Origin: Aquanectria penicillioides
Taxonomy: Eukaryota > Ascomycota > Sordariomycetes > Hypocreales > Nectriaceae
Length of the DNA: 64,000 nucleotides
Reading direction: 5' to 3'
NCBI GenBank assembly: GCA_003415625.1
Contig: PYIU01000003.1
Location: 2,666,001 to 2,730,000 of the forward strand
The notes beneath the pieces were generated by a model. That model was not told the origin of the DNA, ran no database searches, and worked only from the letters and a program-made list of their open reading frames with translations. The position numbers and the translations under genes are program-made. The stretch's first letter is position 1. Every line of letters starts with the position of its first letter. Below, piece after piece: positions 24,796 to 35,900 of this stretch.

Positions 24796-27389
24796 ATGGC
24801 CTCGAAGCATCCCTTGAGGAGGTCTTGCGCCTTTTGCCGGGCAAGGAAGATCAAATGTTCAAACGAAACCATTTGCGAGGCGTGTCGTAGGCAGGGTGCC
24901 GACTGCATCTACGACTTCGAGCCCACGCGTCCCAAGGCCCGGAACCACAGCCTGGACAGCACCAAGTCGACCCTTTCCGTCTACCGCAATGGGGAGGTGG
25001 CCATCGGGCTCACCCGCCAGCGGTCCACATCTATTGGATCTCCCAACTCCACGCCCCCGAGCACCGTCATGGAGGAAGTCTGTGTCCCAAGTGACCCCGG
25101 CGAAACTGTCGCCATGGCGCTTGAGCAGAGGTTTTTTGAGAACTTCTCTCAAGAGGCAGAAGGGCCAAGAAGCAGCCCGTGGCAGGAACGCATTGCGGCA
25201 TACCACCGGGCTCTTCAGAATAGTTTACGTGACCGGCCAGAGAGCATGGCCACCAAGTTCAGCCCAAAGAATGTTCGCTACACCGGTATTCTCTCACTCC
25301 TGACGCATGACCTTGTCGGCCTGGTCACGGATCAGTTTGGGTCCCTAGGGTGCCGTCACGTCGAAGAGGGCGGAGCTCGCTTCTTCCTATCCGGCCTAGC
25401 AAGCGACGACACCCAAACCATGTTCGATAACCCCCCCTTGGGAAGTAACCCCTTATCAGAATATGGACAGCGACAGCAAACCCAACTTATCGATGTCTGG
25501 TACTCGGTACATCCTCTCTCTTTCCTTGTCTCCAAGACTCTTCTTCTACGAGAACTCCGAGACGGCACCCACGACGAAATCTTGCTAGCCACCATGCTAG
25601 CCGACGCTAACTTCAGCATTGGGGACGAAGTAGCCATCGCCCGCGGCCACGTCCTCCTGCGATGGGCCATTGCTCAGCTTCATACGAGACCCTTACGACC
25701 AACCCAAAGCTCTTCCAACGGCGGCAGTTCCGGGATATCGACGAGAATATTCAGTGGCATCTCTACAGCTCAAGCTCTCATGTTGCTGGCGTGGAACGCC
25801 CTCTGCTCGTTCCAGCTCCGCCGAGCCATCTGCTACATTGGCCTCGCAGGCAGGATGGCTTCCGAAATTAAGGATCAGATATCGAATACATCTGCGCCCA
25901 TGACATCCAGCCGCATCAATGGCATCGACGTATTTGACGTAGAAAAGGAGATTATAGCCTACCTCTACTGGACCACATACTCACTCAGCCTATGGGCCTT
26001 TATCCAGATGGGCAACGGACACTTTTCAGCATTGCTTCCCACTTCCTTGACGTCGATATTTCTTCCAGTGACGGAGGCTTCGTCGGTCATGATCCAGCTG
26101 GATCTGGTCTCCGAAAACTTTAGCACTTTGCAGAAGCAGAAGACCGTCATCAGGGAGATGTGGCCCCTGGCTCACATTGCCAGCGTTGTGGCTTACATTT
26201 TCGCATTGTACCCTCAAGATTCCGATCCAACCGAATCTCCAACTACCAGTTTCTGGCAAGAAGCTCCCCTGCTCGCCCTGCAGAGGATCCAGCAGGGGAA
26301 GCCTTCCAAGGATATCGCAAGCGTCTGCCGCGAAATCAACAGGGTGCTGATGGAAAGCATTCACATTCTCAACCGCCAAGTCACCGAGGCCTCGTCCCGA
26401 AGTCTTGTGCTTGTTGTCTACCATTCGATGGCAATCCAGTTTCTGTTCCCGGAGCCACAGCCGATGCAGCCTGAAGAAGTCGTTACAGCCGAGGTCGTCG
26501 ACCGGTTTTGCTCTTCCTCGGAAGACATTCTTCAGCTCTTTGCAGCCACTTCCGAACAGCCGCTGGACCTTTTTGGCCTCACACCCTCGCTCCGCGGATC
26601 ATTCCCTGACGTCTTTTGCATGGCGCTGGACACATGTGCTCGGGGTTTAAAATTCATCCGCCAAAGATTCAATCCTACTGATTCTTCTCCGATTCAGCTT
26701 TACGAAAGCAGGCTTCAAGCGCTGACTCGACGGCTCTACGACATGAGCCAAGACGATTTTCTCAACCAGGGTAGTTCTATCCGGCATGTTCGCAGGAGTT
26801 TAAAGGCATGCGTGCGCATGGTGGGTGCCCCCTCGGCCCCTGGATCCACCGGGTCGTCTTCTCCCGGCCGCAACCGAATGGGGTCCATGTCCGACTCTCC
26901 CCAACAAAGCCCCCACGGCCTTGCAGCTTCGGATCCGGAGCACATGTCTGCCGTCCCAATGATTGCTGTGGATTCGTCATCGCCATACGGCCGTGCTGGT
27001 GATAGCTCAACCATGGCTTCATCCATCCCGCCGCCGTCATCGTCATCGGGGTCCTCAACAGGAACGTCTACGAACAACCCATTTACTCCTTTCGAAGAGC
27101 TAGGGAAACCCGATTGGCATCCGACAGAAATGCTATTCAACGACGTCTTGGATGCCAATGCTCTAGGGCACCGACTGGGGAGCACGTTGGTATTGCCGAG
27201 CTGGTGGATTTGCAAAATGCATGGTGTCCTCAGATGCCCGCAATGATGGACTTTGAACTGGCCGGCCCCATCCCCGTGCAGTGCGGACAGTGGGACTGGG
27301 CTGATGCAAACATGGACGCCGCCACAGCAGGTTCCGACATGGACTCGGTCTACTATTATTTCGATCGAAATAGCAAACGGGCAGTTTGA
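24796..27389 (+). CDS. Zn2Cys6 fungal transcription factor
   Basis: No intron is needed. The start at 24796 (MASKHPLRRS) places the binuclear zinc cluster at the N-terminus: Cys 11, 14, 21, 27, 30 and 37 with spacing C2C6C5C2C6C, followed by a basic linker. The large middle (about residues 140-640) is helical and resembles fungal-specific transcription factor regions. A Ser/Pro-rich low-complexity stretch follows. The uninterrupted frame ends at 27246, but the sequence after it, in the +1 frame to 27389, continues in protein-like style (GIAELVDLQNAWCPQ). One missing base in the GGG at 27166-27168 would join the two into 864 aa. It is the only regulator in the cluster and sits between the tailoring genes and the synthase, so it is the best candidate for the pathway-specific activator. 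Confidence 0.85.
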
Positions 27390-27574
27390 GGTTCCACCCT
27401 CAAGCACGAAAAGACGGCAACGAGATACCCTTCTTCAAGTCATGTGAGCGATGGTGTTTTTTTGGTTTATCGGCGTCTGGGATTCCAGGTCTCTTTTTCT
27501 TTCATCTCTTTCGACGAGGCGGATTCCGGCAAGGCTCACAGGTCAGGCAACAACAGCCCCAAAAAATGGGATTC

Positions 27575-27599
27575 TTTTTTTTTTTTTTTTTTTTTTTTT
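27575..27599. repeat. Poly-T tract (25 T)
   Basis: Uninterrupted T homopolymer about 190 bp after the probable stop of the Zn2Cys6 gene. Its exact length is likely to be unreliable in the assembly. Confidence 0.9.
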
Positions 27600-30500
27600 C
27601 AGCAGGCAACTGGACATGTACACGGTGTGAAGATGGCACTGTTGGGAAAGATGCATTCGAAGACAGTTTGGCTCAGCTACAATGCTTTGGCTGCTTGGCG
27701 GGTGGAATTGGGAGGGGGTTGGTTCACACTACAGTCCTTACAGTACCTATGTCATGCTTCTCTCGATGGCGCTGTACTCGGTCATGGGCTTTGCAAATCG
27801 AGGTCAAGTGCATCAAAGAAGAAATAAGCCCCCCGTTGGGGGGTGCAGTGCGATTGGGCTTGGGACGGGTGGTCTCGAGGTTGGGCTGAGCAGTATCTCT
27901 CCTCAATGGCTAGAATTAGACAACGAATCACGACTCACGAGTGCCATCGTCCCGCGTGTCCTTAGACCTTCAGCTGAAACCCGCCAACTCGGATGCCTCG
28001 AGTGACTTGAGCTTTGAATGTACACACCTGGAACAGGACTTGTTGCTCGTGAGTGGTTCGGTTCGTCGAGTCTGCAGCAGCCGTAGCCACAGGAAACGGG
28101 GCCGTCTTGCAGAGGCAAACGGGCGGACTTTGCTCTCGCCGGCCACCGTTTGACGTCTACGTGCTGTGGGCCAACCCAATGGCGCACGCAAGTGTGCGAT
28201 GGCGACTGGAGAGTGCCGCACAAAGACCATACAGTTGAGCACACAACAATGACGAAGAGCACCATTCCATCCTCTCTCCACCGTCCAGGGCCAAGGAAGT
28301 AGATCCTGCCGACATGCGACATCACAACCGCCTCGCTAGGCCCACATGCAAGTACATGTATAGAATCATATACATAAATGTCTCAATAGCACACCATTTA
28401 CCTTAGCCATGAGACCCGCCAGCCAGCCAGCAAGCCTCTCCGTCATCTCAGCGCGTCAAAACGTTGCTCTGGCGCCGGGAGATGCCGAGCCAGAGGAGGG
28501 AGAAGAAAGAGGCGAAGCCTTGGATGTCTGGAGACGGGGCGGTCGGTCGTATTTTTGTCCTGGCAACAGGCGCCGTGATTGGGCTGAGCTCGGGCTGGGG
28601 ATCACCGGCGACGCCCCTTGATGACCCCTCACTCTTGCAGCTGCGTCAAAAGGGACGTGTGTGCCCACGGTTTCGGCCTTCGTGGGCCGACGAGCCAGGC
28701 ATACCAGAGTGCCGAGTGTGTGCCAGAGTGAGCACCAAAAGAATAAGCAAAGCCATGGGCCGGCCCAATGGTTGCGCGGTGATCCACGGGGACGGTGCGC
28801 CCAGCGGACACAGCATACTCGGAGCTGAGGATCCCGATTGGACGGCACTTGGAAACAAGCATTTTGGTTTTCCCAAAGCCTCGAGGAGAGTGATGCCGCC
28901 CAGGGCGCTAGTTACACCACAGAAGGAGATGGGATTTCGTATTTGTTCCCTACAAAATAGCAAGCCCTGGCGGAGTCCTACCAAGACCTAGTTGCCACAG
29001 CGTTTGCCTTCCCTGCCTAAGTCTGAGACGGTGACGATGATGATAATGATGGCTTCAACTAGCAATTCGTCATCCACACCCGCATGTATCTGCATGATGA
29101 TCCTGTTTTGAACCAGGATAAACGGCTTCCTAGATGGACCAAAAGGAAAATAACAAGGGGCGCTGAGCTTCGGCGGCTCAGACTTCCCCGGGGAAACTTG
29201 TTGATGACTGTTGGGCCGCCGACCTTACACCCTTTATCTCTGCGTCAAAGGCCCGCTTACCGCAGTGTCCACGCATGCAACCCGACGAGGGGTTAGATGC
29301 CTGATGGGGGGGGGTTGATGCTGCGCGCTCGACCCTGCTGGTCCTGGGGAGGACTCCTAGAGGAGAGTAGGTCCCGATCTGTAAAAGCCGATGAGTGAAG
29401 ATGCCGGGCCTGACAGCCAGGGATGGCACACCGTGGTGGCCTACCATGCCTGGATCCTTGCTCAACAGGGCCTAGTCGCCAAGGTGTGGGCATCGCCAGA
29501 TCTCCAAAATAGCAGCGGGGAGCAATCTCGTGCATACTCGGTACAGCTGCTCTTGACGTTCTTTGCCAGACCCTAAGCTGACGAGAGCGATGCCGCACCC
29601 GCACCCGCCCAAGGCCAGGTCTGGGCCCCCTAAACCTCCCCCTCCCCCCCCTCCAATGAAAAAAACGTGTCATTGTGGTCGAGCCGGTAGAAGCTTAAAA
29701 TCGTCGACCGTGGCGGAGAGCCACGTTCAAGCCCTAAGGACCGGGTCAAGCTTCAACAACCGTCTTCGTACTAGATAGAACAAGGCCCTGCAGCTCTGAG
29801 CTCTGGGGGGCAAATGTGTTGTCGGCATTGCTCGACCGTGGCGCCAGCCACAGGCCCGGCTCTCGCTCCAACCCCGCCCCCCACCACCAAAAGCTTCGTC
29901 CATGTGGAGGCCCTGGAAGGCCGTGATGATTTGCCGGCCACCAGCTGCGGCTGACCCGTCTCGTGTCAGAGAAGGAGTGGGTGGTGCGGTGCTCCTTATG
30001 GGATTTGCTGGAAGCGCCGCCAAAAGACGCGATGGACTGGGGAGGCGCAGCCGCGCGGGCAGGCTGGCGCGATTTAAGAGCTAGCATGTCCTCTTTGCTT
30101 TCTTCCCCCAGTCTCCCTTATTTTTGATTAGAGAGCACGCTAACGTGTGTCAAGAATAGACCTATCGCGCCATCTCGTATCAGGAGTCTATCATCCGTTG
30201 ATAGATGGGAAAGTCGAAAGTCCTAGGACCGGAGAAGGATTGGAAACTAGGGCCATTGTCCGTCTTTGTCGCAAAGGATGCGACCTGTTGAGTGTTGAGC
30301 ACTAGCTATTAAGCACCACGAAGGCACTTGGCTTGAACAGTAACGTCCTATTTTTGCTTCTGTCTAAAGTCTACGCACCCTAGTAGTTGCGCCCGCCATG
30401 CTCATTGCTCTGAATTGATCTTTGGTTCCGCCAAAAAATCCAAATCCGAATTTCGCGGAGCTCCAGGGTAGCGCCACACCACCACCATCTTGGCCAGTCC

Positions 30501-32679
30501 ATGTTCCTATCATGAACAGCACTTTTTTTTTTTTTTTCGCAATTATGTCCAGAGAGTGCGTAATACGGCATAAGAACCTCCGGGGCGTTTCTTGGCCAAT
30601 GCCTTGGCAGTCCACTTGCTCGTAGGCCTTGGGAGCAAGAATTCATCGGCAGTTTGCTCATCATGTGCTGATAGTCGAGGGCTCTGTCTGTATACCCCTT
30701 CTTTTTCCTTATTTTTTTTTTAGAGCGCACTCATAGCGTCAAGCTATCTGTTTGCTAACATTAACCTTCTTCTAATGACTTAAACCCCATTCTTCCGTTT
30801 CACAACGGCTGGCTATGTCTCTATTCGGGACCACGCTTTTAGCCTGGGGAAAGCCCTGTCTTGTGCCAGCGAGTGTCTTCCCCATCGGGAAGCCATGGCT
30901 TTCTGCGGTGCAAACCAGTGGGCGTTATTTTTGGAACAGAGTCAAAGACATCCGAAAAGAGTCAGAGTCAAAGAACAACGAGATAGGGACCAACCCCCCT
31001 CCCTTCCCGTTTCAAAGCTCTCCGCATGCCAAGCCTCCAAATCATAGAAGGGCATAATCTCCATGCCCCGAATAGCTGAATAGCCTCACTCGCTCCAGTG
31101 CGCGCCCGCTGGAGGAACGGTAAGAGCTCTGCGATGGACTGCCGGGATTACACGGCTCGTCCCTGATGCTGCCTTTGCTCACACATCATGACGACGGATT
31201 TGGAAAGCTCCACAAATATCTGCATGGAGCGGGACCCCACCCCGGAGCTCCACGTCTCCCCCTGCCCCAAGCCACGCGACGCACCTGGACGAGCCTCGAT
31301 TCGCTTCTCACCTCGCTCAGCCTTGCTCTCTGCATCGTCTGGTCGTTTGAGGGCATGCAGCTCAAGGAAGTGCCCTCGAGAACGTGAGCTACGCCGCGCT
31401 GTTGGTTTTCTGCCAAAACGACGGGGACGGGCGAGCCCCTCCTCCACCCCCCACGGAGAATTTCCCATCTGGAACAAGGGCCAAGGGCCAAGAGTTGAAT
31501 CTCCATCTCCACTCCATGTGTGCGCGGAGGACCGGGGTGTCTGGTTCATGGCTGAGCATCATCATCGTGCTCCTGGTCCTTTATGCTAATCAATTCCTCC
31601 CGTGGCCGGAGATGTCATGAAACACCAAATCACTTCCTCATCATCGCTATCCCTAATGGACCAAAAACGAAACCTCCCTCTCCTTTAGAGCCCAAAACGG
31701 TCAGTAAGACCGTATAGTAGATGGCCGTTCATCACCTGAGATCCGCGGATATGTGCTTACGCAGCGAGGATCCCATGGCGGAGGCCCTTCAACAGCGCTT
31801 TCGTGCGCGGCGGCGGCCCAATGACTGGTTGATTTCTCAGATATCGCCATTAAAAACTGCCACAGAGCTCCTAGTGTCCACATAGATGTATCGGTACATG
31901 AAGGATACGTACATCCTTCATCTCCAAGTACCGTTCGTGGGCGGCAGTCCCCCCGTAGCCCATAGCCGCGGCCAACACATATTCGTTTGGCCATGCCTTG
32001 CTAGATTTGGGGGCTGAGTCCATTCTCCGCCGCCCCTTGCGCGAATGGATGTAGCATCCAAGACAAGGGCAAGATCGGTTACTATTGCTACCTCTGTCTG
32101 TAACGATGATTACACCGGAATACGGCGAAATTCCATTTAGATAAATATTGTGATAAAAAATACCATAAAATAAAGTACGTCTTTGTTTTTAGTATATCAT
32201 TTCTTAATTCCTTTATTTATTATGCTTTCCATATATCTCTATCGCCTGCTAACTTATCTATATAATCTCGTACTAAAAATGGTACCCTGTCGTGGTGGGC
32301 CGAAGCTTATGCCACATACTATAGTATGCTTCGACATAGACTCCGCGATGAAATGGCCCCTCTACTAAGCCACAACCATAACTCTCGAATCGGCCTCAGA
32401 TTCAGGCTCGCGGCCGAGTCGATCTATGCTGGGGAGGCATGTGCCGGGTTTACCGTGATAGCGGCTCCGGGGCCGTTCGGTAGCGGCTTGCAATGCCTTT
32501 CCGTTGCCCACCGGAGCTGCCATCTCACCTAGGCCACAATGCATGGTGATGCCCTCAGGGGAAAACGAAGTTGGAGCTACTATTGGCAATTCTTCAATCA
32601 TGGAAAATTTTGATATTTCCTGTCAAATACATCCTTTTTTCCCCAGAGAACGAAATCTGTGCTCATCCCTTCTCCCACA

Positions 32680-32770
32680 TCATTCTTTGTCTCTCAGCTC
32701 AGCTCTCTCGTCTCAGCATCTCTCAGCTTCCCTTGCCTCTCTCAGTTTTCTTAGTCTCTCAGTAAGGTCT
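32680..32770 (+). promoter_or_regulatory. Pyrimidine-rich leader of the PKS-NRPS gene
   Basis: Repeated TCTCAG/CTCTC words form a C/T-rich stretch roughly 220-310 bp upstream of the synthase start. In filamentous fungi such CT-rich stretches often surround transcription start sites. Assigned by composition only. Confidence 0.4.
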
Positions 32771-32993
32771 TTTGATCCAAAAACACTTAGAAATACCCGG
32801 ACCGCAGATCTCAGCTTCTCAACTCTTCGATTGCAACGACTTTGGGTCTTTGAACCCGAAACAACTTGAGCATCACACCAACTAACAACAACCAAGCTCC
32901 TATTTCTTCCTAAGATTCTTGAAACTTCTATGTTAGCTATAGAAACCGGAATCTCTCTCTCTTTAGGAACTACATCTTATCACAACCATCAAA

Positions 32994-35900
32994 ATGGCTT
33001 CTCGAGTTGAAGGTCTAGACCCTAGCGTCATCGTCGGCTTGGCTTGTCGAGTCCCCGGAGCTTCAACTCCCAGCAAGCTCTGGGAGAACATTGCTGAACA
33101 GCGAGATGTTCAGCGAAAGATGCCAGAAGATCGGTTGAAGATTGACAACTTCTTCCACCCGGAGCCTTCTCACAAAGGAACTGTAAGTTACACAGCGTAG
33201 TCTTCATCGTCGTTTTCTAACCGGGACGATTAGACCAACGCTCGGTTTGGATACTTCCTTGACCAAGACATCGGAAACTTTGATGCGAGTTTCTTTGGAA
33301 TCTCTGGTAAGGAGGCTGAGGCTATGGACCCCCAGCAGAGACTTCTCCTAGAGGTTGTCTACGAGGCCCTGGAGAATGCTGGCATCACCCTTCAGGAGAT
33401 TAGCGGGTCCAGCGCCTCAGTCTTCTGCGGTAGTTTCACCAATGACTACAACGCCATGTTGACAAAGGACTTAGAATACTACCCCAAGTACACAGTAAGT
33501 ACTCGAATAAACGACCCTGTCAAACATACTGAAAATTTGTCGTAGGTCACGGGTACCGGTGATGCGATTTTGAGCAACCGAATCTCCTACTTCTATAACC
33601 TCCATGGAACTAGTGTAACCATTGACACTGCTTGCTCTTCGTCCCTGGTTTGTTTCCATCTTGGAAACCAAACACTCCAGAACAATGAGTCTGAGATCTC
33701 CATCATCGTGGGCTCTGCCCTGCACTACGACAGCAATGTGTTTGTCACGATGACGGACCTTGGAATGTTGTCTACCAATGGCCGCTGTGCCGCCTTTGAT
33801 GCCTCTGGCAGTGGTTATGTTCGAGGCGAGGGTATTGCTTGCGCTATCCTCAAGCGCAAGAGTGCTGCCGTCGCCCATGGTGATAACATCCGAGCCATCG
33901 TTCGCGCGACTGGCTCTAACCATGATGGCCGAAAGAACGGCATCACCCTCCCCAACTCTGTTGCTCAGGAGGACCTGATTCGAACCACCTACCGGAATGC
34001 TGGCCTTGATCCCCGGCATACACAGTACTTTGAGGCTCACGGAACCGGCACTGCTGCTGGGGACCCGATTGAGACTCGCGCCATTGGTGCCGTTTTTGCC
34101 CCTGGCCGCGACGAGCCCCTTTACGTTGGATCAGTCAAGACGAACATTGGACATCTTGAAGGTGCCTCGGGTCTGGCTGGAATCATCAAGACCACCATGG
34201 CTCTTGAGAAGGGATTGATTCCTCCCAATATGCACTTCAAGAACCCCAACCCTAAGATCGACTTTGAGAACTGGAAGATTGCTGTTCCCACTGAAGTCGT
34301 GGGCTGGAAGGTCCCTGAGGGTGTTGTTCGACGTGCTAGCATTAACTCCTTTGGTTATGGAGGTACCAATGCCCATGTCATCCTTGAGGAATGTCCTCCT
34401 GTTACTAAGGAAGTGAAGGCCATTCAGCCCATTGCCAATGGCGTGCACTCACGACCTTACCTTGTCCCCCTGACTTCCCATTCAGCCAAGGCCGGCGAGC
34501 TTGCAGAGGAATCGCTGGCGACTTACCTCAAGAGCGGCGACGTCAGCATCGAGGACCTTGCTTACAGCCTCTCCACGAGGCGCACTATGCATAAACAGCG
34601 CTCCTTTGTGGTGGCTGAGGACTCTGCTGCTCTCCTTGAACAGCTCTCGAATCCTCGACCAGCTGCCCCTTGGACTCCTACCCAACAGTCGACCCCCAGA
34701 CTGGGTTTCATCTTCACTGGCCAGGGTGCTCAGTGGCACGCTATGGGTCGGCAGCTCATTGAAGAATGCCCTCATTTCCGACAGAGCCTTCAGAGATGTG
34801 ACCGCATCCTCAAGGCCCTTCCTGATGCCCCTGAGTGGTCCATCCTGGCCGAGCTCCAGAAGACTAAGGAGACCAGCCTTTTGGGCGAGACCCTGTACTC
34901 TCAGACCATTTGTACAGCTCTTCAGCTCGCGCTTATTGATTTGATGGAGTCCTGGGGCATTAAGCCTAATGCTGTTGTGGGCCACTCCTCTGGTGAGATG
35001 GGCGCTTCATACGCCGCTGGCATCCTCTCCTTTGAGAATGCTCTTGTCGCCGCCTACTACCGTGGGCGATACATGTCGGCAAACAATGAGAATAGCGTCC
35101 CTGGTGGTATGATGGCCGTCGGTCTCCTTGAGAATGAGTGTCTCGAGGAGCTCAAGCCCTATGGTGGACGGCTCACCATTGCCGCTGTGAACAGTCCCTC
35201 GACCATGACTGTATCAGGTGACGAGGATGCAATCCTTGAGCTCAAGGACAGACTGACTGAGAAGAAGGTCTTTGTTCGCCAGCTCATTGTCAAGCAAGCT
35301 TTCCACTCGCACCACATGTCCCCCTGGCCCCTGCTTATGAGAACGCGCTGAAAAACAAGAAGGGTTTCAAGACTCAACCTCCCAAGTGCAGAATGTTCTC
35401 CAGCGTCACCGCCCGTCTCGCTGACCACGAGATTATGGGCGCTTCTTACTGGGCAGCCAACATGGTCCAGGCCGTTCGCTTCTCTGATGCTCTTACTGGC
35501 ATCCTCCTGGACGATCAGGACGACCAGAACGTGGACATACTGGTTGAGATCGGCCCTCACCCAGCTCTGAAGGGCCCGTCTCGACAGACCACAAAGGCCT
35601 TGAAGCTTGACGTACCCTACGTTCCTTCGCTCACTCGTGGCGTGCCTGATTTTGAGGGTCTCCTGAACATGGCTGGAACCCTTTTCAGCCTTGGTTATCC
35701 TGTTGATATTGTCAAAGCCAACCAGAACCTCAGTTCTGACATTGACGGAGCGCTTGTAGCTACTACTACCGGATCGAAGCTTGGGAACCTTCCCACCTAC
35801 GCTTGGGATCACCGACGCTACTGGTCCGAGACTCGCTACATCAAGGATCACCGTCAACGCCCTTTCCGCCACTCTGTGCTTGGACATCGGGTCGCAGGCT

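Larger units (their letters stand above)
27390..32993. other. Long gene-poor region upstream of the PKS-NRPS
   Basis: About 5.6 kb with no reading frame I would call a gene; the longest (28464-28991, 175 codons) shows no domain and is covered by equally long frames on the other strand. It includes a T25 tract at 27575-27599, a short AT-rich patch at about 32130-32290, and a pyrimidine-rich leader just before the synthase. It may contain a promoter, an unannotated non-coding RNA or decayed DNA. Confidence 0.5.

Noticed and set aside
28464..28991. 175-codon frame in the gap upstream of the synthase
   Set aside because: No domain and low-complexity composition, with overlapping frames of similar length on the other strand.
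33471..34040. Long minus-strand frames inside the synthase
   Set aside because: They are antisense shadows of the strongly biased coding sequence, without domains.
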